A DNA stretch of 52,349 nt from an uncultured bacterium. GTDB taxonomy: Bacteria; Verrucomicrobiota; Verrucomicrobiia; Verrucomicrobiales; V1-33. Made by a program: the position numbers and the translations under genes. This document shows, piece after piece, positions 25,784 through 32,960 of this stretch; position 1 is the first letter of the stretch, and each line of letters begins with the position of its first letter. Location of the stretch: the NCBI GenBank assembly GCA_903954065.1, contig CAJBME010000132.1:1-52349 (forward strand). Reading direction: 5' to 3'. Under the pieces are notes generated by a model. It searched no databases. It saw only the letters and a program-made list of their open reading frames with translations, and was not told the DNA's origin.

Positions 25784-26244
25784 TGACCCGCCGCCACGTT
25801 CTGACTCTGGCCGCGGCCGTCCTCGCCCCCGCCACCCTGCCTCCGCCCAGCCACGCCCAAGAGGTCACTCCCGTCGATTTCGCCATGCTCGCCCGTCGAC
25901 GCGCCCTCGAAGCCGCCCGTCGTCTCACCGCCGATGGATGGAAAGTGCGCGATCAAGTGCTTCACCACCATCTCGAACCCCGAGCCACCCACCTCTGTCC
26001 CGTCTTTCTCATCGGCGGTCTCGAATATCTTTTTGTCGCCACCATCCGCCCGGTCGAAGGACGCCTGCAAATGCGACTCCTAGACGAAGAAGGCGCACCG
26101 CTGGCCACAGCCCTGCCCGATCAGGAAACAAAGTTGCAGGCAGTATGGCACACCAACCCGTCGACCCGTCGCGCTCTCGTCGAACTCAGCGTCCCTTGGG
26201 ATGCGGCCGCCGGCGATTTGGCCGCGCTTTACGTCTATCGCTAA
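25780..26244 (+). CDS. Small exported protein, third gene of orphan operon
   Basis: 154 residues. It begins MMTRRHVLTLAAAVLAP, a twin-arginine-like motif plus hydrophobic core, cleaved probably near PSHAQ, so Tat or Sec export is expected. The mature 125 residues look like a single beta-rich domain (HLCPVFLIGGLEYLFVATIRP, RALVELSVPWD) with no named family. It overlaps the previous gene by four bases. With a membrane protein and a cytoplasmic protein in front of it, the operon would span the envelope. Confidence 0.66.
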   Translation: MMTRRHVLTLAAAVLAPATLPPPSHAQEVTPVDFAMLARRRALEAARRLTADGWKVRDQVLHHHLEPRATHLCPVFLIGGLEYLFVATIRPVEGRLQMRLLDEEGAPLATALPDQETKLQAVWHTNPSTRRALVELSVPWDAAAGDLAALYVYR

Positions 26245-26409
26245 GGCCGCTGCCACCGCCGCGTGCAGAGTCGGCCAGCACAAGAAGAGCCTCGAAACCG
26301 CCGCTCCCGGCGATTCGTCACCGACTCTTCACTAGGCCGTCACTAGGCCATCACCGCTTGGCCCACAAAACCGGTCATCGACGACGCCGGTCGTCTTTCC
26401 CATCACTTT

Positions 26410-27297
26410 CTAAAGGGTGGCCAGAAATTTGAGACTTTGGCGGATGCTAGCCAGCGGATCAGGTGATTGATCCTGCTCCACGTGGCAATGAACCACTCCG
26501 ATCTCCGCAGCGAGCTTGATGATCGGTTCCATCGGAATAATTCCTTGGCCGAGTTCTTTAAATCCATCCGCCGGCATCCCGTTGTAGACCGGCAGTGAAA
26601 GCCCCGCTTTCAGATCTTTCAAATGCAACTGCGAGACCCGACCTTTGAGCTTTTTCATCAAGTCCACTGGCTCTACTCCGCCCGCTTTCACCCAGAAAAC
26701 ATCCAACTCAAACATCATTTCCGGCGCACACTCGGACATCAGGATGTCAAACCCCGTCTTTCCGCCAGCCATCGGCTCAAATTCGAACGAATGGTTATGG
26801 TATGCTAGCTGCACGCCCGCCTTCCGCGCCATCCCAGCCGCCTGATTCATCCGCGAGGCGAGTTTTTTATAGTCGTCCAGCGAGGCGCGCTGCCCAGCCT
26901 CCAGATAAGGAATCACCAAATGCGTCAACCCATGCCCCCGGGCTTCGTCCACCGTTTTCTGAAAGTCGGACATGGCCGCATCCGCCGGTGCCACTACCGT
27001 ATTCCAGTCGAAATGCATCGAGTTCACGGCCATACCATTGTCTTTGGCCGCTTTGATCATGTCAGCCGTCTGCGGTGAACGATACGGCTCCACTTGTTTG
27101 TACCCGGCCCGGGCCACTTCGCGCAGCGTGCCCGTCACATCCTTCGCAATCTCGTTGCGCAATGTGTATAATTGAATACCAATCGCCTCACGATACCGGT
27201 CGCTGGCCGCCAGCGCCGCCACCACCGGCGACGGCCGGAAAGCGGTCAGCGAAACAGCACCCATGGCAGAAGAAAGAAAATGGCGGCGATTCATCAT
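26410..27297 (-). CDS. Exported sugar phosphate isomerase/epimerase-like TIM-barrel protein
   Basis: 295 residues. A Tat-like signal (NRRHFLSSAMGAVSL) begins the protein; two ATGs in a row (27297, 27294) are possible starts. The xylose isomerase-like TIM barrel (AP endonuclease family 2 fold) follows: AIGIQLYTLRNEI, AGYKQVEPY, NSMHFDW, LAYHNHSFEFEP, MFELDVFWVKAGG, QLHLKDLK and VVHCHVEQDQ. His and Glu/Asp residues in these strands are candidate metal ligands. Proteins of this kind are abundant in planctomycetes and verrucomicrobia and act on sugars or inositols, but the substrate cannot be read from the sequence. It stands alone on its strand. Confidence 0.87.
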   Translation of the reverse strand: MMNRRHFLSSAMGAVSLTAFRPSPVVAALAASDRYREAIGIQLYTLRNEIAKDVTGTLREVARAGYKQVEPYRSPQTADMIKAAKDNGMAVNSMHFDWNTVVAPADAAMSDFQKTVDEARGHGLTHLVIPYLEAGQRASLDDYKKLASRMNQAAGMARKAGVQLAYHNHSFEFEPMAGGKTGFDILMSECAPEMMFELDVFWVKAGGVEPVDLMKKLKGRVSQLHLKDLKAGLSLPVYNGMPADGFKELGQGIIPMEPIIKLAAEIGVVHCHVEQDQSPDPLASIRQSLKFLATL

Positions 27298-27421
27298 CCG
27301 CCGCTCCTACCACACCCGCCGCCCACCGCCAAGCCGAAAAGCTTGGTCAACAAGTGCCCAGAAAGCGTCCGGTCCGCGAATGAAACTGGCAAAGAGGGAC
27401 CAGAAAGTTTAGCGTTGTCTC

Positions 27422-28975
27422 ATGAATCAGTCATCTCGTCCGGACGATGCAAACCCCGGAATCTCGTGGAGAGGGTTTTTGTACTGGCTGGCGGGAGCTC
27501 GCTGGGAGTCGCTAGCCTTGTGTCCACCCTCGGAACGCGAGCGGGTGGCGGTCTTGGGATCGACGATCCTGATTCCAACGACCATGGCCTTTTTTGGCAT
27601 GTTTTTTTATGCACAAAGCCGGTTTGCCGAGCCCCGGGTTGGGTTTTGTCTGGTGGCTTCGCTGGCGTGGGCACTGGTGATTCTTGGCACCGACCGTATT
27701 CTTTTGGCCACGTATCGTCCCTTTCAGCCGTGGTGGCGAAAGTTCATGCAGGTATTGTTCCGGTTCGGTTTGGCCGCGGTCGTCAGCGTGGCGATTTCTT
27801 TTCCTTTCTGTCTTGATCAATACCGGCCGGCCATCGCCCACCGGTATCAAACCGAACTGCAAGGCGTCCTCAATTCCCTGCGGGAGGAAGAAAACACCAC
27901 CCGGCAAACGCTGATGACGCGGTATCGCAGCGAACACGAAGCACTTACGACCCAGCTCGGTCCGCTGCAGGAGAGTCTCCTCAATACCGACACCTATGCG
28001 GATCAAATGATCAGCCAAGAAAAACAACGGATCACCACCGAAGGGTTTGTCCCCCCGGCCTCGCCTGCCACCCGCCTCCTCATGTCCCAAATGGAAGCGT
28101 CCAAAGAAGGTCTGGCCTCGCTCCAAGCGGAACAACTGCAACAGGAAAACATGCACCGCCGACTGGTCGAAGCCATCGCGCGCGAATCCGCCGGCCAGCC
28201 CAACGAATTTTTCCCGGAACCCAAAAAAGCCGGTCAAGGCCCGCGCACCAAAGACCTGCAACGCCGGGACCAGGAAACAAACCGAGAGTTGGAACGCCTC
28301 GCCGCGGCCATCGCCCAGTCGTCCACCACCCTCTCGTCGCTGCAAACTGCGCTCGCCACCGCTCGTCTCGCCGATCGCAATGCCTTACTCGACACCCTCC
28401 CCGCCCGACGAGCCGCCTTTGTTCAGGAAGCCGTTGAAAAAGAACGTATTCGCAAGGAAAATCTCGAGCGCCTGACCAGCGAAATCACCCGCCATGCCGA
28501 TGATCACAGCCGGGCCCTCCGCCTGCATGACGACCGCTTTCTTCCGCCCATCACCCGCTACGAAACCAAGATCAAGGGCGTGCTCGATCCCATGGAGGAA
28601 ACCATCGGCCTCTATAAAGTCATTTTCCTCCCCGCTCCGGACGCCAGCGCCACCGAGATTGGAGAACAAGGATACAAATGGATCGCCGGACTCTTTCAAT
28701 TTCTCGTCATCTTTGGCACTTTGTTCGTGCTCGACCTCGTCCCGATCATGGCCAAAATCTTCAGCCGCCCTGGCCCGTACGATGTGCTGGTCGAGCAGGC
28801 AGAAATGGTAGCCAACCTGAACCTCAAAGCGTTCAAAAAACAATACCCGGGGCAAGCTCGACGATGGGCCGCCGAAGGCCCGGGCGGTCCAGCTCCGTCC
28901 CCAACCGAAATCCTGCAGGCCCACGTCTACCCCGCCCCGCTGACGGCACCAGTATCACCCAACAGCCCCAGCTAA
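27422..28975 (+). CDS. DUF4407 membrane protein with large coiled coil
   Basis: 517 residues. Three membrane helices lie at about 40-65, 75-98 and 115-135 (VAVLGSTILIPTTMAFFGMF, VASLAWALVILGTDRILL, LAAVVSVAISFPF). About 280 residues rich in Gln/Glu/Arg, predicted coiled coil, come next, and a fourth helix at about 425-450 (FLVIFGTLFVLDLVPIMAKI). The GTDRILL motif and layout are those of the uncharacterised DUF4407 family. The coiled coil would lie between helices 3 and 4 on one side of the membrane. No partner gene is adjacent. Function is unknown. Confidence 0.85.
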   Translation: MNQSSRPDDANPGISWRGFLYWLAGARWESLALCPPSERERVAVLGSTILIPTTMAFFGMFFYAQSRFAEPRVGFCLVASLAWALVILGTDRILLATYRPFQPWWRKFMQVLFRFGLAAVVSVAISFPFCLDQYRPAIAHRYQTELQGVLNSLREEENTTRQTLMTRYRSEHEALTTQLGPLQESLLNTDTYADQMISQEKQRITTEGFVPPASPATRLLMSQMEASKEGLASLQAEQLQQENMHRRLVEAIARESAGQPNEFFPEPKKAGQGPRTKDLQRRDQETNRELERLAAAIAQSSTTLSSLQTALATARLADRNALLDTLPARRAAFVQEAVEKERIRKENLERLTSEITRHADDHSRALRLHDDRFLPPITRYETKIKGVLDPMEETIGLYKVIFLPAPDASATEIGEQGYKWIAGLFQFLVIFGTLFVLDLVPIMAKIFSRPGPYDVLVEQAEMVANLNLKAFKKQYPGQARRWAAEGPGGPAPSPTEILQAHVYPAPLTAPVSPNSPS

Positions 28976-28997
28976 GACAAAACACAGCCCCCAAAAA

Positions 28998-29029
28998 CCC
29001 GCTGCCAAGATAAATCTTGGCACAGCGGG
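28998..29029. terminator. Hairpin after the DUF4407 gene
   Basis: CCCGCT-GCCAAGAT pairs with ATCTTGGC-(AC)-AGCGGG around a two-base AA tip, with one two-base bulge. That gives a 14-bp stem beginning 22 bases after the stop at 28975. There is no T-run, so it may protect or end the transcript only with Rho; it could also be a dispersed palindromic repeat. Confidence 0.55.
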
Positions 29030-29184
29030 AAGGAAAGCTACGCTCGCGAGTGTTGGAAATGCGTCATAGATCTCGCCTCCGCCATCCTAAGCCGGTTTGA
29101 AACCGACATTCAGGGCCTCTATTCGTCATTTGTCATTCCAAACTCGTCCTCACCCTAGGCCCCCTGAGTCCCCCTAGGACTCCC

Positions 29185-29251
29185 TGTCTCCGCTCCACGG
29201 CCAAGGCCCACTCGACTCAGCTCCTTCAAGAGTTATTTCCTAGCAAACAAG
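29185..29251 (+). repeat. Upstream segment similar to 30754-30816 (copy A)
   Basis: Both copies share GTCTCCGCTCCA near the left end and (A/T)TTTCCTA(G/A)CAA near the right end, with alignable sequence between. Each lies just upstream of a start codon (29281 and 30825). A short duplication that carried an upstream region is one reading. Confidence 0.5.
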
Positions 29252-29280
29252 CCACTCACCCCGCGCACTCGCGACCTTTC

Positions 29281-30504
29281 ATGCATTCACCACAGTCATC
29301 ACTCAAGCTCAAACTCGCCGGATTCATGTTCCTCCAATATTTTATTTGGGGAGCTTGGTACGTGAGCTTGGGCACTTACTTGGCCAACACCCTCAAGTTT
29401 GAAGGCGCCCAGATCGGCCTTGCTTACGGTGCCTTTGCCATCGGCGCGATGATTTCCCCTTTCCTCGTCGGTCTTATTGCCGACCGCTTCTTTGCCTCAG
29501 AGAGAATCCTGGCCGTGCTTGGCATAAGTGGCGGCATCCTGCTGTGCCTGCTGCCTCAATTTGTCACTTTCAGTAGCTTTTACCCAGCCCTCATCACTTA
29601 TTGCGCGCTTTATGTCCCTACCCTTGCTCTGGGTAACTCGCTTTCCCTTCATCACCTCGCCGATCCCAAAACCGACTTCCCTCGAGTCAAAACACTGTCC
29701 GCCGTCGGTTGGATTGCCGGTGGCGTCACCCTCAGCCTTCTGAAAGGTGAGCAAAGCGCCGTTCAATTCTACCTAGCCGGTGCGGTCTCCATCCTGTTTG
29801 GCTTTTTCTCGCTCAGCCTCCCGCACACTCCACCGAAGAAGACGGGCGCACACGTCAGCCTCAGCGAGATCCTCGGTCTGGATGCTCTTGCCATGCTGAA
29901 AAAACCCTCCTTTGCCATCTTCATTGTCTGCATGTTCCTCATCTGCATCCCGCTCTACTTTTACTTCGTGATGATGGGCATCTACCTGACCGAATTGAAG
30001 TGGGAAGCGCTCGCCGCCAAAATGGCCCTCGCCCAGGTCTCGGATGTGATCTTCCTCTTCCTTCTTCCTGTCTTCCTCAAAAAGCTGGGCTACAAAAAGA
30101 CACTCTTTATCGGCATCCTTGCCTGGGCGGCCCGTTATTTTGCGCTCGCTGGCAGTACCAACACCGGCTCCACAGCCACCCTGTTGATCTTCACCGCCAT
30201 CTTGCTGCATGGAGTCTGCTATGACTTTCTGTTCATCGCAGGCCAATTGTATGTCGATGACGAATCCAACGAGCGCATTCGTGGGGCGGCCCAAGGGTTC
30301 ATCGCCTTCATTCTCTGGGGCGTTGGCGCTTTTGTCGGCACTCTGCTTGCCGGCAAAGCCCTGGCAGCCCACGCTCTAGCCACGCCCGTCAACGGCCTCT
30401 CTCACGATTGGGAGGCTATCTGGAAACTCCCGGCCTGGGGAGCCGTCGCGGTTTTGGCAGTCTTTGTTCTCTTCTTCAAAAATCCGACCCCAAAACAATC
30501 CTGA
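29281..30504 (+). CDS. MFS transporter, nucleoside:H+ symporter (NupG/XapB-like)
   Basis: 407 residues with about twelve membrane helices and no signal peptide. The N-terminus (LAGFMFLQYFIWGAWYVSLGTYL) is characteristic of the nucleoside:H+ symporter branch of the major facilitator superfamily, as are the ISPFLVGLIADRFFASERIL loop and the FPRVKTLSAVGWIAGG segment. It would bring nucleosides into the cell with protons, feeding salvage enzymes such as the purine nucleoside phosphorylase at 20800. Substrate specificity is inferred from family only. Confidence 0.88.
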   Translation: MHSPQSSLKLKLAGFMFLQYFIWGAWYVSLGTYLANTLKFEGAQIGLAYGAFAIGAMISPFLVGLIADRFFASERILAVLGISGGILLCLLPQFVTFSSFYPALITYCALYVPTLALGNSLSLHHLADPKTDFPRVKTLSAVGWIAGGVTLSLLKGEQSAVQFYLAGAVSILFGFFSLSLPHTPPKKTGAHVSLSEILGLDALAMLKKPSFAIFIVCMFLICIPLYFYFVMMGIYLTELKWEALAAKMALAQVSDVIFLFLLPVFLKKLGYKKTLFIGILAWAARYFALAGSTNTGSTATLLIFTAILLHGVCYDFLFIAGQLYVDDESNERIRGAAQGFIAFILWGVGAFVGTLLAGKALAAHALATPVNGLSHDWEAIWKLPAWGAVAVLAVFVLFFKNPTPKQS

Positions 30505-30824
30505 GTGGGGTGGGGATCAGGGCCACTCAACTCTGAGAAGACATTGGTTCCTGCTGGAGAGGATGAAAAAATGCCGCCAGCGCCGAGTCCAGGAATGGTG
30601 CAGCGCATGCTGGATGCGGGGCCTGAATTCGGCGTCGCCTGGTGATTTCCAAGCGGGGCTGGAACCAGTATCACCGTAGCCAAGGTGGACAACAGCAACC
30701 GGGCCACGCTTCTGCTTTCGACAAACATTTAGGCGGCCCGCCCCCTCACACCCCGTCTCCGCTCCAAGTCCAGGCTCAACTCGGCCCGCATCCCTCAAAA
30801 GCCATTTCCTAACAAGACAGACAG
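30505..30824. other. 320-base intergenic stretch
   Basis: Holds the second copy of the upstream repeat (30754-30816). A short open stretch around 30598-30720 has some protein-like codon use but no start, no recognisable match and in-frame stops, so I call no gene. Confidence 0.5.
30754..30816 (+). repeat. Upstream segment similar to 29185-29251 (copy B)
   Basis: Partner of the repeat upstream of the MFS gene. It ends eight bases before the ATG of the small membrane protein gene at 30825. Confidence 0.5.
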
Positions 30825-31037
30825 ATGAAGCCTCCGAAAAAATACAAGATGGCGATTTTGATCTGGATCTCTGTGTATCCAGCTATAAACGTCCTATTTC
30901 TCGTTTTGGGGAAACCGTTAGAAGGGTATCCCATCTATCTCAAAACGCTTGTCATTACGTTGATACTCGTACCTTTGTTAGTGTTTGTTTTCTTACCGCT
31001 TCTCACACAGGTTTTTAGACACTGGCTCTCAAAATAG
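30825..31037 (+). CDS. Small two-helix membrane protein
   Basis: 70 residues with two membrane helices (about 8-28 and 40-62) and a basic end. It resembles the C-terminal membrane part of proteins in which an antibiotic-biosynthesis-monooxygenase (ABM) domain is fused to two helices, but here it stands alone. The nucleotide sequence is clearly more AT-rich than the neighbouring genes, which suggests recent acquisition. It precedes a toxin-antitoxin pair and the restriction island. The ABM link is from memory of the family and should be treated as tentative. Confidence 0.6.
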   Translation: MKPPKKYKMAILIWISVYPAINVLFLVLGKPLEGYPIYLKTLVITLILVPLLVFVFLPLLTQVFRHWLSK

Positions 31038-31091
31038 GTTCCGAAGAATAGACAGCCTCAGCCCTCCAGTAGTCGGACTTTCGGGTCCACC

Positions 31092-31304
31092 TCATTCCTT
31101 CCAAGTCAGCGATAGCTTCCGACCTGCCTTCGCACAATCCAGAAGGTAGAGGTTGATCAGGTTTTGATACGGGATCCCGGTATCCGTGGTGAGCGACTTG
31201 AAGTAATCGATGATCTCGGGTTCAAGCCTGATGGTCACAGCCTTCTTGAGCCGTTTTGCATACGGATTCTGTTTGGCCATCGAAAAGTCATATTCTGTTC
31301 TCAT
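31092..31304 (-). CDS. brnA: BrnA-type antitoxin (ribbon-helix-helix)
   Basis: 70 residues. The central segment (KKAVTIRLEPEIIDYFK) is the beta strand and first helix of a ribbon-helix-helix DNA-binding domain, followed by TGIPYQNLINLYLLDCA as the second helix and dimer interface. It overlaps the toxin gene by four bases (ATGA), with the toxin first, as is usual for brnT-brnA. The protein should neutralise BrnT and bind the palindrome at 31602-31620 to repress the operon. Confidence 0.88.
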   Translation of the reverse strand: MRTEYDFSMAKQNPYAKRLKKAVTIRLEPEIIDYFKSLTTDTGIPYQNLINLYLLDCAKAGRKLSLTWKE

Positions 31305-31594
31305 GATTTTTTCTCCGAGTATGATTTCTGCTCCTTGGTTCCGGCCCTTCTGGCCGAGATGATTCTAATGGATGACCCTGTCTTCCTGAAACAGTGGATC
31401 ACCACCAGGATTCTCAACTCACCACTTCGACCCATGATGATGAAGCGCTCCTCTTCCTTGGAATGATCCGGATCAGGAATCACCAGCGCATCTTCATCAT
31501 AGAACACCGATTTCGCCTCCTTAAAGGTGATGCCGTGCTTTGCGGCATTGCTCGCCGCTTTTCTCGGGTCCCACTCGAAGGAAAGCTCGTCCAT
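31301..31594 (-). CDS. brnT: BrnT-type toxin (RelE-fold RNase)
   Basis: 97 residues from the ATG at 31594; a TTG at 31606 is in frame but lies at or before the predicted transcription start. Motifs FEWDPRKAASNAAKHGITFKEA (as FEWDPRKA ... NAAKHGITF), RFIIMGRSG and IIRIISARRA-type ending (SIRIISARRA) are those of BrnT, a RelE-like ribonuclease that stops translation. It forms an operon with brnA. The pair sits just outside the 38-bp repeat that brackets the restriction island. Confidence 0.9.
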   Translation of the reverse strand: MDELSFEWDPRKAASNAAKHGITFKEAKSVFYDEDALVIPDPDHSKEEERFIIMGRSGELRILVVIHCFRKTGSSIRIISARRAGTKEQKSYSEKKS

Positions 31595-31601
31595 GCAACT
31601 G

Positions 31602-31620
31602 AGCAATACATTATATTGCT
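31602..31620 (-). promoter_or_regulatory. brnTA operator palindrome overlapping a perfect -10 box
   Basis: AGCAATA and TATTGCT are perfect inverted seven-base arms separated by five bases. On the minus strand the sequence contains TATAAT (31615 down to 31610), a perfect -10 box, with TAGACC 16 bases upstream as a weak -35. Binding of the antitoxin here would block RNA polymerase directly. The transcription start would fall about ten bases before the toxin ATG. Confidence 0.7.
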
Positions 31621-32240
31621 GTCATATTCAAGGTCTAGTCGCGCAATTTTTATTCTGTAAAAGTGGTGATCAGGTTTGGGGTGGTTCCGTGGGGTTCATG
31701 TTGAGGTGAATTTTTCCTGTGAGCCACTCGTTACTCATTTTGAGATCGGCGCACCAGAGGAGCGCATCGCAAACTACTCCTCCTCCGCGCCGCCGAGGGT
31801 GACGTCTCCTCTTCAACGGCGACGCCACCCTCACGAAACTCCTTCGCCCGGCCTTCCGGAAGTGCCCCACCTACCCATGACCCACGCCCCCTTCGCCAGC
31901 GCCGAACCCCGAAAGCAAAATTCCTTTCAGACAGAGAAGGAGCATGACGCGGCTGGCGTCATCAGGCTTGGACACGGTCACGAGAAGGTCGTTTTTTCCA
32001 AGACGCTGACCCTGCCTCCAGTCCAGGGTGTTGGCATACTTGGCGCGCACGATCATGTCCACTCCCCTCAATGGCCAGAAAATCGCGGACACCCACTCAA
32101 GCTCTCAATCAGTCCCCCGCTTTAGTACATGTCCATGATTTCTCACGCTGATGTGTTGCCGTCATCACGTTGAACCCAATGGTTCGGATGACATGCTCGT
32201 GCTCACGGATGTCTGGAAATTACCTTTGAATTCCCGGCAG
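31621..32240. other. 620-base stretch between brnT and the restriction island
   Basis: Contains the left copy of the 38-bp direct repeat. A minus-strand open stretch at 31871-32092 includes a protein-like segment (IVRAKYANTLDWRQGQRLG) that might be a gene remnant, but it has no convincing start or family. No gene is called. Confidence 0.5.
31741..31778 (+). repeat. 38-bp direct repeat, left copy, bracketing the type I RM island
   Basis: Matches 41562-41599 at 37 of 38 positions; the difference is C in this copy and T in the other, at base 23. Similarity stops abruptly on both sides. The two copies are 9,821 bases apart and enclose the whole hsd operon. Confidence 0.9.
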
Positions 32241-32960
32241 TCATGCCCGTTTCCAGTTCTCCGCCGTCAACGGCAGCTCATTGAGTTCCGCCCGCGTATC
32301 CAGCCAAGCCGGGTAGTGCTTGTTGAGGATGGCGAGAAAACGGTCGTTGTGGGTTGGTTCGAGCAGGTGGGCTATTTCGTGGACGATGACGTATTCGAGG
32401 AGGTGCTTGGGCTTCTTCACCAACTCGGTGTTGAGGCGGATGTGGCCAGCGCGGTGATTGCAACCTCCCCACTTGGTTTTCATGCGTTGCAGGAAGTAGC
32501 CGTGAACCTCAACTCCGAGCTTGAATTCCCATTTCCGGATAAGCGGAGGAACGGCCTCGTGCAGGAGTTTCTTGTGCCACTGGTGCATGACATCCGCGCG
32601 CTTGGCCTCGCTGCTCCCGGGGCGCACGGTCAGGGTCATGCGCTTGTGATCCACGGACACGGAGGGTTTGGCTTCCCGCTGCTCGACATTTAGAAGGTAT
32701 CGCCGACCCCAGAGGTAGTGGCTCTCGCGGGTGATGAACTGCCGGGGCGTTTCCCGTGCCTGGCTGGCAAGCTTCTGTTGCTGGTCGCGGATCCAGCCGA
32801 GCTTGGAGATAGCGTAGGCTCTGGCAACCTCCAGGCGGGTCGCTAGCGGGGCGGCGAGGGTCACATGGCCATCCGGCGGCCGTACGGAGAGATGGACATT
32901 CTTGATGTCCTTACGGGTCATCTCGATGGAGATTTCGCCGAGTTGGATGGTTTCCGTCAT
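32241..32960 (-). CDS. M48-family / YgjP-type zinc metallopeptidase
   Basis: 239 residues from the ATG at 32960. The HEIAHLLEPTHNDRF segment supplies the HExxH zinc site and downstream ligand, and KTKWGGCNHRAGHIRLN is the typical YgjP-like (DUF45) segment preceding it. Proteins of this family are frequent neighbours of type I restriction genes. The start overlaps the stop of the shifted hsdR frame by one base (TGATG), which links its translation to full-length HsdR and supports the view that hsdR once ended here. Its role in the restriction locus is not known. Confidence 0.9.
   Translation of the reverse strand: MTETIQLGEISIEMTRKDIKNVHLSVRPPDGHVTLAAPLATRLEVARAYAISKLGWIRDQQQKLASQARETPRQFITRESHYLWGRRYLLNVEQREAKPSVSVDHKRMTLTVRPGSSEAKRADVMHQWHKKLLHEAVPPLIRKWEFKLGVEVHGYFLQRMKTKWGGCNHRAGHIRLNTELVKKPKHLLEYVIVHEIAHLLEPTHNDRFLAILNKHYPAWLDTRAELNELPLTAENWKRA

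Larger units (their letters stand above)
28976..29280. other. 305-base intergenic stretch
   Basis: Contains a strong hairpin (28998-29029) and, near the transporter start, the segment 29185-29251 that resembles 30754-30816. No coding signal is seen in the rest. Confidence 0.6.

Noticed and set aside
30598..30720. Short gene after the nucleoside-type transporter
   Set aside because: In-frame stop codons, no clear start and no recognisable similarity.
31871..32092. A 73-codon minus-strand frame
   Set aside because: It has some protein-like segments but no supported start, family or neighbour; noted only as a possible remnant.
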